Source: SpSt-501 sp037481615
GTDB taxonomy: Bacteria; Desulfobacterota; Desulfobacteria; Desulfobacterales; SpSt-501
Reading direction: 5' to 3' (one strand)
DNA length: 64,000 nt
Assembly: GCA_037481615.1 (NCBI GenBank)
Contig: JBBFLI010000019.1
The notes under the pieces are model-generated. The model was not told where the DNA came from. It did not search any database and worked only from the letters and a program-made list of their open reading frames with translations. Position 1 is the first letter of the stretch; each line of letters begins with the position of its first letter. Position numbers and translations under genes: made by a program. Shown in pieces: positions 24,961 to 33,705 of this stretch.

Positions 24961-25631
24961 CGCCCCCCCTCCCCCGGCGGGCGGGCCAGGAAACCCGAGA
25001 CCGCCTGCAGCAGATCCTCCTTCACCTCCGCCTCGCCGCGGGCGGCGTCGATCACGCGGAAGCGCCCCGGCCGGCGGCGCGCGAGCTCGAGGTAGCCTTC
25101 GCGCACGCGGCGGTGGAAGGAGAGATCCTCGTTTTCGAATCGCCCCTCGCGCGCCGCGCGTCCCCCCTTCTCCATCTGGCGCCGCGCGCGCGAAAGCCCC
25201 ACCTCGGGCGGGAGATCGAGGAGAAGGGTCAGATCCGGCCGCACCCCGGGGAAGACGGTCTCGTGCAGGCTCTCGGCCCACTCCATGGAGAGACCGCGGG
25301 CCGCCCCCTGGTAGACCACGGTCGCATCGAAGAAGCGGTCGCAGAGCACGGTCCGGCCTTGGGCGAGCGCGGGCCGGATGACGCGCTCGATGTGCTCGGC
25401 GCGGTCGGCCATGTAGAGCAGCAACTCGGTCAGGGGGGCCATCGCCGCGTGATCAGGGTCGAGCAGGAGCGCCCGGATCTTCTTTCCGATTTCGGTCCCG
25501 CCGGGCTCGCGGGTGAGCAGGCAGCTCCGCCCGCGGGCGTTCAGGAACGCGGCGACATGGAGGATCTGGGTCGTCTTGCCGGCCCCCTCCCCGCCCTCGA
25601 AGGTGATGAAAAGCGGCCTCTCCTCCGCCAT
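24957..25631 (-). CDS. tmk: Thymidylate kinase
   Basis: A 224-residue dTMP kinase making dTDP for DNA synthesis. Walker A is FEGGEGAGKTTQ (about 11-22), the DRX motif is CDRFFDATVVYQG (about 100-112), TREPGGTEIG is present, and the LID region includes RRQMEKGGRAAREGRFEN. It lacks membrane features, as expected. It begins 9 bp after the surE stop and overlaps the cysteine synthase fusion start by 4 bp. Confidence 0.96.
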   Translation of the reverse strand: MAEERPLFITFEGGEGAGKTTQILHVAAFLNARGRSCLLTREPGGTEIGKKIRALLLDPDHAAMAPLTELLLYMADRAEHIERVIRPALAQGRTVLCDRFFDATVVYQGAARGLSMEWAESLHETVFPGVRPDLTLLLDLPPEVGLSRARRQMEKGGRAAREGRFENEDLSFHRRVREGYLELARRRPGRFRVIDAARGEAEVKEDLLQAVSGFLARPPGEGGR

Positions 25632-25640
25632 GCGGCCCGC

Positions 25641-26411
25641 CTACAGGTCCGTCGGGCGTCCGAGATCCCAGGAGCTGAGCTCGGAGAGCACCCGGTAGTC
25701 GGTCGCGTCGCAGGAAATCGGCGTCACCACGATGAAGCGGCGGCCGAGCGCGGCGCCGTCGGCCTCGGGGTCGTCCTCGAAGGACTGGGTGTCGGCGCCC
25801 TGCCAGTAGTAGGGCTGCTGCCGGGGGTCGAGCCGTTTTTCGACGTACTCGGGGAAGAGCGCAAGCCCCTGGCGGCTCGGCTGCACGCCGGCGATCTCCT
25901 CCCAGGGGACCGCGGGGAAATTGACATTGAGCAGGGTGCGCGGCGGAAGCGGCCGGCGGGCAAGGAGCGCCAGCAGGCGCGCGACGAACGCCGCGGCCCG
26001 CTCGGGCGGGTAGGGCGCACCCAGGGCGATCGAGGCCGCGATCGCCGGGATCCCCCGCAGCGCCGCCTCGCGCGCCGCGGCGACCGTGCCGGAGTAGAGG
26101 ATGTTCACCCCGACATTCGCCCCCCGGTTCAGGCCCGAAATCACGAGGTCCGGCTTGCGGCCGAGCAGGTCGAGGAGCGCGAGCTTGACGCAGTCGGCCG
26201 GGGTCCCGTTCACGGCGTAGGCCGGGGGGCCGCCGTTTTCGGCGACCCGCTCCGCCCGGAGGGGCTGGTGCAGCGTGATCGCGTGGCTCACGGCGGTCCG
26301 CTCGCGGTCGGGGGCGACCAGGGTGACCCGGTGGCCGGGGGCGAGCACGGTGCAGAGGGCGCGCAGCCCGGGGGCGTGGATCCCGTCGTCGTTGGTCAGC
26401 AGAATATCCAT
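25641..26411 (-). CDS. surE: 5'/3'-nucleotidase SurE
   Basis: A 256-residue metal-dependent nucleoside 5'-monophosphate phosphatase. The start is the ATG at 26411 (MDILLTNDDGIHAPG), since LTNDDG is the family's N-terminal metal site; an ATG three codons upstream is less likely. Other family motifs are VVAPDRERTAVSHAITLHQPL, ISGLNRGANVGVNILYSGTVAAA (Asn and Gly-rich loop) and the C-terminal FIVVTPISCDATDY. First gene of the minus-strand run towards tmk, divergent from lptD. Confidence 0.95.
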   Translation of the reverse strand: MDILLTNDDGIHAPGLRALCTVLAPGHRVTLVAPDRERTAVSHAITLHQPLRAERVAENGGPPAYAVNGTPADCVKLALLDLLGRKPDLVISGLNRGANVGVNILYSGTVAAAREAALRGIPAIAASIALGAPYPPERAAAFVARLLALLARRPLPPRTLLNVNFPAVPWEEIAGVQPSRQGLALFPEYVEKRLDPRQQPYYWQGADTQSFEDDPEADGAALGRRFIVVTPISCDATDYRVLSELSSWDLGRPTDL

Positions 26412-26424
26412 GCGAAACAATATC

Positions 26425-26459
26425 TTGACATTTGACTATGCCTTCGCTTTATAGCGAAG
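26425..26459 (+). promoter_or_regulatory. Predicted promoter with overlapping palindrome, upstream of lptD
   Basis: A consensus TTGACA (26425-26430) with a 19-bp spacer and TATAGC (26450-26455) as a possible -10. A perfect 7-bp inverted repeat CTTCGCT-TTAT-AGCGAAG (26442-26459) sits over the -10. It could be an operator or just a weak hairpin. It lies in the surE/lptD divergent region, so it could serve lptD. Confidence 0.4.
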
Positions 26460-26540
26460 TTCCCGTCGACGCGCAAGGGCGCGGGAGCCGAGGCGTTGCG
26501 CTCTTGCCGGAAAGCACCCTCTCCGAAGGAAGACCCGTCC

Positions 26541-28889
26541 ATGGGCCGATCGCCGCGAGCAGGCCGAAGGGCCCCTGCCCGGGAAACAAGCGCGATCAGA
26601 GGACCGTCGCCCGCGGGGCTCGCCCTGCTTGCGGCCCTCCTCCTCTTTCTTCCGCGCGCGGGCCCGGCTCAGGGACCTTCCCTTTCCGGAGCCCCCGACC
26701 CGGCGCTCCCCTGGGAGATCGAGGCCGAACGGCTGCGCGAAGACCGGGAGGCGGGCCTCCTCGAGGCCGAGGGGGAAGTGGTCCTCTGGCGCCTGGACCG
26801 CGCGATCGAGGCCGAGCGCATCCGCTACCACCGCAAGACCGGCCTCCTCGAGGCCGAGGGCCACGTCGTCTTGCGTGCGGGCGGGGACGAGGCCCGCGGC
26901 GAGCGGCTCGCCTTCGATCTCGCAAAAGAGACGGGCTGGCTCGACCAGGCCGAAGTCTTCATCCGCGAAAACGACTACCGCATCCGCGGCGAGCGGATCG
27001 AGAAGACGGGCCCCAATCTCTACCGCATTCCCGCGGGCGAGATCACGACCTGCGAGGGGTCCCCGCCCGACTGGAAGATCTCCGGCCGCGACATCCGCGT
27101 GGGCGAGGACGGCGCCGGGACGGCGTGGCATGCGCTCCTCCACGTGCGCGACCTCCCCTTGTTCTACACGCCGTTTGTCTCCTTCCCGGCGCGAAACAAG
27201 CGCCAAAGCGGCTTTCTCTTCCCGGAGACGGGCTACAGCCGCCGCAAGGGGGCCTTCTACGGCCAGCCCTACTTCTGGGCGATCGACGACCAGAAGGATT
27301 TGACCCTTTTCGTCGAGGGGATGACCGAGCGCGGCCTCCGGCCGGGGGCCGAGTTCCGCTACTACCTCGACCGCGACACGAAAGGGGCCGTCCTCTTCGA
27401 CTTCCTCCACGACGACAAGGTCGACGACGGCTCGGGCCGCTCGAGCTCCGACTGGGGCCACACCGACCCCTCGGGCGATTACCTGCGGCCCAACCGCGAC
27501 CGCTACTGGCTGCGGGCAAGCCACGTCGGGCCCCTCGGCGCGGGCGCCTCGGCCCGGCTCGACCTCGATCTGCTGAGCGACCAGGACTACCTGCGGCTCA
27601 TCAAGTCGGGGCCGATGGGCTGGAGGGAGTCGGATGCCCTCTTCCGGGAGTTCCTGGGCCGCACGCTCGACGACTTCGACGACCCCGTGCGCGTGAACCG
27701 GCTGTGGGTGAGCCGCGGTTTTGCGAGCACCAGCCTGGGCGCGGGGGCGATCCTCTATGACGATGTGAGAAAAGGGCAGAACCGCAAGGAGACCACCCAG
27801 CGGCTGCCCGTCGTCGTCTTCGCCGCCCCGAAACAGCAGGCGCTCGACAGCCCGCTTCATTTCAGCCTGAGCTCGGAGTACGATCATTTCTACCGCCGGC
27901 GCGGCTTCGGCGTGCAGCGGGCCGACCTCTGGCCGCGGCTGTTTCTCCCGTGGTCCTTTTACCCTTACCTCACGGTCGAGCCCTCGGTCGGCTTCCGCCA
28001 AACCCTCTGGCAGCAGTATGCAACCCAGGAGGGCGCCTCGTGGTCCGAGGACGAGTATTTCCACCGCGAACTCTACGACACGCGTCTCGTGCTGGGGACC
28101 GAGGTCTACCGCGTCTACGACACGGGCGGGGAGCGCATCGAGCGCCTGCGGCACCGCGTGGCCCCCGAGATCGCCCACACCTACGTCCCCGAGGCCGCCC
28201 AGGAGCGTCTCCCGAACATCGACTCCCGCGACCGGATCGAGAACCGAAACCGCGTGAGCTACGCCCTCACCCAGACCTTCACCGCGCGGGTGCGCCCCGA
28301 GAGGGCGGACGCGGCGGAGGCGGATGCCCCGCCTTCGCCGGAAGGTGCGCTCTACCTCGACCTCCTGCGCTGGCGGATACGCCAGTACTACGATTTCGCC
28401 CGCCACCGGGAGCCCTTTTCGGCCGTGACCAGCCGGGTGGATCTCCTGCTCCTCGCCCCCGTGCGGCTCGAGCAGGAAATCGCCTGGAACCCGCACACGC
28501 AGGGGATCGACCGCGGCTCGCTCGGTCTGCGGGCGGGCGAGCGCCGCGGGGAGCACCTCTTTCTTTCCTACCGCTGGGACCGGGACACCTCGGAGGATGA
28601 GAAATACGACGAGTACGAGTACGGGCAGATCCTCGAGCCGCAGAAGACGACGGAGGTGCGCCGGATCCACAGCCTCCGGCTCGAGGGGCGCGTTTCCGTG
28701 AGCGAGCGCTGGAGCCTGCTGGGAAGCTACGAGCGGGACATCGAAAGCGGCCGCTCGCCGGCCTACGGGGTGGGCTTCGTCTACGACGCCCCCTGCTGGG
28801 CGATCGAGGCCCTCTTCGGCCTCGAGGAGGAAGACCTCGGGGCCCGCATCCGCATCCGCCTCAAGGGGATCGGGGAATTCGGGTTCTGA
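26541..28889 (+). CDS. lptD: LPS-assembly protein LptD
   Basis: A 782-residue outer-membrane beta-barrel that inserts lipopolysaccharide into the outer leaflet. The start is the ATG at 26541 (MGRSPRAGRRAP), giving a long basic n-region and a signal peptide core GLALLAALLLFLPRAG. An OstA/LptA-like periplasmic domain with repeated EAEGEVVL-type strands (about 60-200) is followed by the LptD barrel domain. The barrel shows YTPFVSFPARNKRQSGFLFPE and many alternating aromatic/charged strands ending in aromatic Phe (EFGF). The Cys pattern is sparse, so the E. coli-type disulphide network is probably absent. It heads the lptD-nusG-like-HU-holB-ricT-metG operon. Confidence 0.95.
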   Translation: MGRSPRAGRRAPARETSAIRGPSPAGLALLAALLLFLPRAGPAQGPSLSGAPDPALPWEIEAERLREDREAGLLEAEGEVVLWRLDRAIEAERIRYHRKTGLLEAEGHVVLRAGGDEARGERLAFDLAKETGWLDQAEVFIRENDYRIRGERIEKTGPNLYRIPAGEITTCEGSPPDWKISGRDIRVGEDGAGTAWHALLHVRDLPLFYTPFVSFPARNKRQSGFLFPETGYSRRKGAFYGQPYFWAIDDQKDLTLFVEGMTERGLRPGAEFRYYLDRDTKGAVLFDFLHDDKVDDGSGRSSSDWGHTDPSGDYLRPNRDRYWLRASHVGPLGAGASARLDLDLLSDQDYLRLIKSGPMGWRESDALFREFLGRTLDDFDDPVRVNRLWVSRGFASTSLGAGAILYDDVRKGQNRKETTQRLPVVVFAAPKQQALDSPLHFSLSSEYDHFYRRRGFGVQRADLWPRLFLPWSFYPYLTVEPSVGFRQTLWQQYATQEGASWSEDEYFHRELYDTRLVLGTEVYRVYDTGGERIERLRHRVAPEIAHTYVPEAAQERLPNIDSRDRIENRNRVSYALTQTFTARVRPERADAAEADAPPSPEGALYLDLLRWRIRQYYDFARHREPFSAVTSRVDLLLLAPVRLEQEIAWNPHTQGIDRGSLGLRAGERRGEHLFLSYRWDRDTSEDEKYDEYEYGQILEPQKTTEVRRIHSLRLEGRVSVSERWSLLGSYERDIESGRSPAYGVGFVYDAPCWAIEALFGLEEEDLGARIRIRLKGIGEFGF

Positions 28890-28907
28890 GCCAAAACGGG
28901 TTGAACG

Positions 28908-29435
28908 ATGGACGACAAGCGATTGACGCCGCAATGGTACGTGCTGCACACGAAGAGCCGCCACGAGCAGGTGGTGCTCGAGGGGCTGCTCAAGAAGCAG
29001 CGGGAGGTCTTCCTGCCGCGGGTCAAGGTGAAGAGCGCCCGGCGCGACCGGCGGCTGATGATCGAGGTGCCCCTCTTTCCCGGCTACCTCTTCATCCACA
29101 CCGACCTTCACCCCCACACGCACCTCGAGATCGTCAAGACCGCCGGGGTCGTGAAACTGGTGGGGACGCGCGCGGGACCGGTCCCCGTGGCCGAGGAGAC
29201 GATCGCCTCGCTCAGGATCATGGTCGCCTCGGAGCTGCCGATCGCCACCGGCTTCCGGCTCAAGCGCGGCGACCGCGTCATGGTCGTGCGCGGCCCGCTC
29301 GCCGGGGTCACGGGCTCGTTTGTCCGCTACCGCGGCCGGGGCCGGGTGGTGGTGCACGTCGAGGCCCTCGGCCAGTTCGCCGCGGTCGAGGTGGGCGAGG
29401 AGGATCTCGAGCTCCTGCCGCCGGTTCTCGGTTGA
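28908..29435 (+). CDS. NusG-like/RfaH-like transcription elongation factor
   Basis: 175 residues. The NGN domain (about 9-115) has WYVLHTKSRHEQVV and PLFPGYLFIHTDL, which bind the RNA polymerase clamp. The KOW domain (about 121-160) shows GDRVMVVRGPLAGVTGSFVRY. It has the size of RfaH/UpxY-type specialised paralogues rather than the house NusG normally encoded next to ribosomal genes. It is 18 bp after lptD, so it may act on long envelope or EPS operons; that role is inference. Confidence 0.88.
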   Translation: MDDKRLTPQWYVLHTKSRHEQVVLEGLLKKQREVFLPRVKVKSARRDRRLMIEVPLFPGYLFIHTDLHPHTHLEIVKTAGVVKLVGTRAGPVPVAEETIASLRIMVASELPIATGFRLKRGDRVMVVRGPLAGVTGSFVRYRGRGRVVVHVEALGQFAAVEVGEEDLELLPPVLG

Positions 29436-29510
29436 CGGCTTGACAGGGAGTAGGCATCGGGAATATAAGCAAAACTCGATCGGAGGGCCGTCCGGTCGGG
29501 AGGAGGGTGC

Positions 29511-29798
29511 ATGAACAAGCTGGAGCTCATCTCCGCGCTGAAGACGGAAGCGAACATCTCAAAGGCCGAGGCCGCCCAGGTGGTCCAGATCTTCTTCGAT
29601 CACATGGCCGATGCGCTCGCCCGCGGGGAACGGGTTGAGATCCGCGGCCTGTGCAGCTTTTTCGTGAAGGAATACAAGAGCTACGTGGGAAGGAACCCGA
29701 AGACCGGCGACAAGGTGACCATCCGCCCCAAGAAACTTCCGTTCTTCAAGTCGGGAAAAGAGCTCAAGGAACGGGTCGACTCCCCGAAGGAAGCCTGA
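29511..29798 (+). CDS. HU/IHF-family DNA-binding protein
   Basis: A 95-residue histone-like protein with the family arms: MNKLELISALKTEANISK at the start and GRNPKTGDKVTIRPKKLPFFKSGKELKERV, including the intercalating Pro region. GRNPKTG is typical of IHF/HU. Chain type (HU versus IHF-beta) is not resolved; the length and KKLPFFKSGKEL favour an IHF-beta-like relative. It has an AGGAGGGTGC ribosome site, and 75 bp separate it from the nusG-like gene. Confidence 0.93.
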   Translation: MNKLELISALKTEANISKAEAAQVVQIFFDHMADALARGERVEIRGLCSFFVKEYKSYVGRNPKTGDKVTIRPKKLPFFKSGKELKERVDSPKEA

Positions 29799-29799
29799 A

Positions 29800-30810
29800 C
29801 TGCCCGGTTTCGACGCCATCATCGACCAGGACCGCGTCGTCCGGGCCCTCCTCTCCTTTCTCCGCCGGGGCACTCTCCCGCACGCGCTGCTCTTCACCGG
29901 GATCGAGGGTGTGGGCAAACGGACGGCGGCCCGCGCCTTCGCCATGGCCCTGAACTGTGCGGTGCAGGAGGGGCCGGCCGGGGGGGGGGCCTGCGGCGCC
30001 TGCGCCTCCTGCCGAAGGATCGCCGCGGGTCTGCACCCCGATGTCCGGGTCCTCGAGCCGGCGGGCAAAGAGTTCCGGATCGAACAGGTGCGCGAACTGT
30101 GCCGGGAACTCGCCCTCAAGCCTTACGAGGGGCGCTATCGGGTGGCGCTGCTTGTCGGCGCGGAACGCTTGAACCCCCACGCGGCGAACGCGCTCCTCAA
30201 AGTGCTCGAGGAGCCGCCCGAGCGGACGGTGATCGTGCTCACGGCCCCGCAGGGGGCGGATCTCCTGCCGACGATCGTCTCGCGCTGCCGGCAGCTGCGC
30301 TTCAAGCCGATCGCCGCCCGCCACATCGCCGCCATTCTCGAGCGGGCCCACGGCGTGCCTGCGGAAGAGGCGGAGCTCGTCGCCGCCATGGCGGGGGGCA
30401 GCGTCACGCGGGCGCTCGCCATGCGGCGCGCGGGGTGGATGGAAAGAAGGCGCCGCCTTCTCGCGGCGCTGGCCGGGCTCCCCGGGAGCCCGCCGGTGCG
30501 TGCGCTTCTGCTCGCGGAGGAGTTCTCCCGCGGCCCTGCGGGGATCGAGGACACCCTGGCGCTCACGGCTTCCTGGGTGCGGGATCTCGCGGTGGCCGCG
30601 GTCGACCCGGGGCGCGTCCTGAACCGCGATCTCGGCGCCGCGCTCGAGGCTGCGGCCGCCAGGCTCCCCGAGGGGTTTGCGGGGCGGGCCTGGGAAGCGA
30701 TCCGGCAGGCGGAGCGCCGGCTTGCCGGCAACGTGAACCCGCGGGTGATCCTCGAGACCCTCTTTCTCGGCCTTGCCGCTGCGGGGGGTCACCGGGCGTC
30801 CGCCGCCTGA
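29800..30810 (+). CDS. holB: DNA polymerase III delta' subunit, probable CTG start
   Basis: A 336-residue clamp-loader subunit. The conserved N-terminus (PGFDAIIDQDRVVRALL) lies upstream of the first GTG at 29911. No ATG, GTG or TTG exists in this frame between the preceding in-frame stop (29716-29718) and that region. The best start is therefore CTG at 29800, one base after the HU stop, giving a near-coupled arrangement. GIEGVGKRTAARAF is the degenerate Walker A typical of delta', CGACASC with an upstream Cys is the zinc module, and a LLKVLEEPPERTVIVLTA sensor region follows. Starting at 29911 would cut off the Walker A loop. Confidence 0.9.
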   Translation: MPGFDAIIDQDRVVRALLSFLRRGTLPHALLFTGIEGVGKRTAARAFAMALNCAVQEGPAGGGACGACASCRRIAAGLHPDVRVLEPAGKEFRIEQVRELCRELALKPYEGRYRVALLVGAERLNPHAANALLKVLEEPPERTVIVLTAPQGADLLPTIVSRCRQLRFKPIAARHIAAILERAHGVPAEEAELVAAMAGGSVTRALAMRRAGWMERRRRLLAALAGLPGSPPVRALLLAEEFSRGPAGIEDTLALTASWVRDLAVAAVDPGRVLNRDLGAALEAAAARLPEGFAGRAWEAIRQAERRLAGNVNPRVILETLFLGLAAAGGHRASAA

Positions 30811-30847
30811 GGCCGAAGGGCCGGAGAAAGGGCGCGAAAAGGAACCT

Positions 30848-31666
30848 ATGGCCAAGGTCGTCGGCATCCGCTTCAAACCCGCCGGGAAGGTCTACGATTT
30901 CGACGCCGGCGCCTTCGTGCTCGCCCCCGGGGACGCGGTGATCGTCGAGACCGAGCAGGGCCTGAGCCTGGCCACCGTGGCCTCCGCGCCGCGCTGGGTC
31001 GAGGACTGGCCGGCCGACAAGCCGCTCAAAAAAGTCTACCGGCTCGCGACCCCCCGCGATTTCGAGCAGCGCGAGAAGAACGCCGCCGAGGAGCGTTCCG
31101 CCTTCCAGCTCTGCCGCCGATTCATCCGCGAGCTGTCGCTCCCCATGAACCTCTTCGCCGTCGAGAAGGCCTTCGACGGCTCGAAGATCACCTTCTTCTT
31201 CACCTCCGAGGGCCGGGTCGACTTCCGGCAGCTCCTCAAGATGCTCGTCCGCGAGCTCGGCACGCGGATCGAGATGCGCCAGGTCGGCATCCGCAACCAG
31301 ACCAAGATGTGCGGCGGGATCGGCCGTTGCGGCCGCGAGCTCTGCTGCGCCACCCACCTCGAGAAATTCGACCCCGTCTCGATCCGCATGGCCAAGGAGC
31401 AGGGGCTGTCGCTCAACCCGACGAAGATCTCCGGGCAATGCGGCCGCCTGATGTGCTGCCTCGTCTACGAGTACGAGACCTACAAGGAGCTGAAGAAGGA
31501 TCTCCCCAGGGTCGGCTCCTGGGTGGACACGCCGAAGGGCCCGGGGAAGATCGTGCGCCATAACCCGATCGGGGGCCGGATCGCGGTGAAGATGGAAAAC
31601 GGCGTCGAGGTCGAGGTCCCGGCCGAGAGCGCCCGGCCGCGGCAGCCGCCGGAGAGGAAAGGATGA
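30848..31666 (+). CDS. ricT: RicT/YaaT family regulator (PSP1 domain)
   Basis: A 272-residue PSP1 C-terminal domain protein, related to Bacillus RicT (a component of the iron-sulphur Ric complex that influences RNase Y mRNA processing). Start at the ATG at 30848 (MAKVVGIRF). The Cys-rich core is CGGIGRCGRELCCATHL and CGRLMCCLVYEYE, a likely Fe-S or zinc site. FFFTSEGRVDFRQLLKML is highly typical. Whether it acts with RNase J (encoded at 18540) in this organism is inference. Its stop overlaps the metG start as ATGA. ricT and holB adjacency is common in bacteria. Confidence 0.93.
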   Translation: MAKVVGIRFKPAGKVYDFDAGAFVLAPGDAVIVETEQGLSLATVASAPRWVEDWPADKPLKKVYRLATPRDFEQREKNAAEERSAFQLCRRFIRELSLPMNLFAVEKAFDGSKITFFFTSEGRVDFRQLLKMLVRELGTRIEMRQVGIRNQTKMCGGIGRCGRELCCATHLEKFDPVSIRMAKEQGLSLNPTKISGQCGRLMCCLVYEYETYKELKKDLPRVGSWVDTPKGPGKIVRHNPIGGRIAVKMENGVEVEVPAESARPRQPPERKG

Positions 31667-33591
31667 TGGCCTTCTACATCACGACCCCCATCTACTACGT
31701 GAACGCCCGGCCGCACCTGGGCCACGCCTACACGACGCTCGTCGCCGACGCGCAAAGCCGCTTCCGGCGCATGCGCGGCGAGGAGGTCTTCTTTCTCACC
31801 GGCACCGACGAGCACGGCGACAAGATCGTGCGCGCGGCCGAAAAGGAGGGGCTCTCGCCGCGGGAGTACGTCGACCGCGTGAGCCGACTCTTCCGCGATC
31901 TCTGGCCCGAGCTCGCCATCGCCCCCGACCGTTTCATCCGCACGACCGACCCGGACCACCAGGCGGTCGTCGCCCGGGTGCTGACCCGGATCCACGAGGC
32001 GGGAGACATCTACTTCAGCGAGTACGAGGGGCTCTACTGCTTCGGCTGCGAGCGTTTCTACACCGAGCGCGAGCTCGTCGACGGCAAGTGCCCGGACCAC
32101 CAGGTCGCCCCGGAGCCGCTCCGCGAGGCGAACTATTTCTTCCGCATGAGCCGCTACCAGTCCTGGCTCGTCGACCACATCCAGCGGCACCCCGACTTCA
32201 TCCGCCCCGAGCGCTACCGCAACGAGGTCCTCGCCTTCCTGCGCGAGCCGCTGGAGGACCTGTGCATCTCCCGGCCGCGGTCGCGCCTCGACTGGGGGAT
32301 CCCCCTGCCCTTCGACGAGCGCTACGTGACCTACGTCTGGTTCGATGCGCTGCTGAACTACGTCTCGGCCCTCGGCTGGCCGGAGGGCAGGCTCTTCGCC
32401 GCCTTCTGGCCGGCGGCCCGCCACCTGATCGCCAAGGACATCCTCAAGCCGCACGCGATCTACTGGCCCTGCATGCTGCGCGCGGCCGGCATCCCCCTCT
32501 ACCGCCACCTCCACGTCCACGGCTACTGGAAGGTGGAGGAGGGCAAGATGTCGAAAAGCCTGGGCAACGTGGTCGAGCCCCTCGCCCTCAAGGACCGCTA
32601 CGGCCTCGACGCCTTCCGCTATTTTCTGCTGCGCGAGATGGCCTTCGGGCTGGACGCCTCCTTCAGCGAGGAGGCCCTCGTGCAGCGGCTGAACGCGGAT
32701 CTCGCCAACGACCTGGGGAACCTCTTCTCGCGCGTGCTCACCATGGCTTGGAAATACCTGGACGGCGTCGTCCCGGCCGTCGACCCCGAAACGGCGCGGC
32801 AATACGGCCTGGGACTCGGCCCCGAGGCCCTGCGCACGGTTGCGGAGTTCGAGCGCGCGATGGAGGCCTTCGAATTCCACCGCGCGCTTGCCGCCGTCTG
32901 GGAGTTCATCGGCCGGCTGAACAAGGCCGTGGATCTGAGCGCCCCCTGGGAACTCGCCAAGAAAAAGAGCACGCGGCCGCAGCTCGAGGCCGTGCTCGCC
33001 AGCCTCCTCAAGGGCTTGCGGCTCGTCGCGGGGCTGCTCTACCCGGCCATGCCGCAGACGGCGGCGCGCATGCGGGCCCAGCTGGGTCTGGAGCCGGACG
33101 CCCCCTTTTATGACCTGGAAGAGCTCAAATTGTGGAAACCGTTTCCCCCCGGGACCCGCCTGGGCAAGGCGGTCGCCCTGTTCCCGCGCGTCGAGCGCGG
33201 GGAGGCGCAGGGGGAAGAACCGAAGGCCCCCGCCGGGCCGGCGGCCGCCCCGGGGCGGCCGCCCATCAAGCCGGAGATCGGGATCGAGGATTTCCTCAAG
33301 CTCGACCTGCGCGCGGCCACGGTCCTCCACGCCGAGCTCCTGCCCAAGGCGAAGAAGCTCCTGCGCCTCGAAATCGACCTGGGCGAGCGGCGCACCATCG
33401 TCGCCGGGATCGCCGAACACTACCGGCCCGAAGAGCTGATCGGCCGACAGGTCGTCGTCATCGCCAACCTCAAGCCCGCGAAACTGATGGGGGTCGTCTC
33501 GCAGGGGATGCTGCTCGCGGCCGGCGGGGAGACCGGGCCGGTCATCGTCTGCCCCGAGAAACCCGTACCGCCGGGGAGCATCCTCAAATAA
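31663..33591 (+). CDS. metG: Methionyl-tRNA synthetase with C-terminal tRNA-binding domain
   Basis: 642 residues, class I aminoacyl-tRNA synthetase for methionine. The HIGH-type motif is PHLGHAYTTL (about 17-26), a Cys-rich knuckle CFGCERFYTERELVDGKC follows (about 126-143), and the KMSKS signature is EGKMSKSLGN (about 295-304). The C-terminal 105 residues form the EMAP-II/Arc1p-like tRNA-binding fold (DFLKLDLRAATVLHAELLP, KPAKLMGVVSQGMLLA). The start overlaps the ricT stop (ATGA at 31663); a second ATG follows immediately. Confidence 0.97.
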   Translation: MMAFYITTPIYYVNARPHLGHAYTTLVADAQSRFRRMRGEEVFFLTGTDEHGDKIVRAAEKEGLSPREYVDRVSRLFRDLWPELAIAPDRFIRTTDPDHQAVVARVLTRIHEAGDIYFSEYEGLYCFGCERFYTERELVDGKCPDHQVAPEPLREANYFFRMSRYQSWLVDHIQRHPDFIRPERYRNEVLAFLREPLEDLCISRPRSRLDWGIPLPFDERYVTYVWFDALLNYVSALGWPEGRLFAAFWPAARHLIAKDILKPHAIYWPCMLRAAGIPLYRHLHVHGYWKVEEGKMSKSLGNVVEPLALKDRYGLDAFRYFLLREMAFGLDASFSEEALVQRLNADLANDLGNLFSRVLTMAWKYLDGVVPAVDPETARQYGLGLGPEALRTVAEFERAMEAFEFHRALAAVWEFIGRLNKAVDLSAPWELAKKKSTRPQLEAVLASLLKGLRLVAGLLYPAMPQTAARMRAQLGLEPDAPFYDLEELKLWKPFPPGTRLGKAVALFPRVERGEAQGEEPKAPAGPAAAPGRPPIKPEIGIEDFLKLDLRAATVLHAELLPKAKKLLRLEIDLGERRTIVAGIAEHYRPEELIGRQVVVIANLKPAKLMGVVSQGMLLAAGGETGPVIVCPEKPVPPGSILK

Positions 33592-33705
33592 CCCGGCACG
33601 GATCGTGCAGCAGCGATTTCCATCGCGCCAGCCGGCGCGTTTTCGGAGTTCGGCCCGTAACCGATTGCCCCGCGGGGCAACCTGTAAACCCAAACCGTTT
33701 CCCGG

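Noticed and set aside
26436..29357. A 973-codon open frame on the minus strand across lptD and the nusG-like gene
   Set aside because: Antisense shadow of lptD; no domain, and the lptD frame has a signal peptide and barrel motifs.
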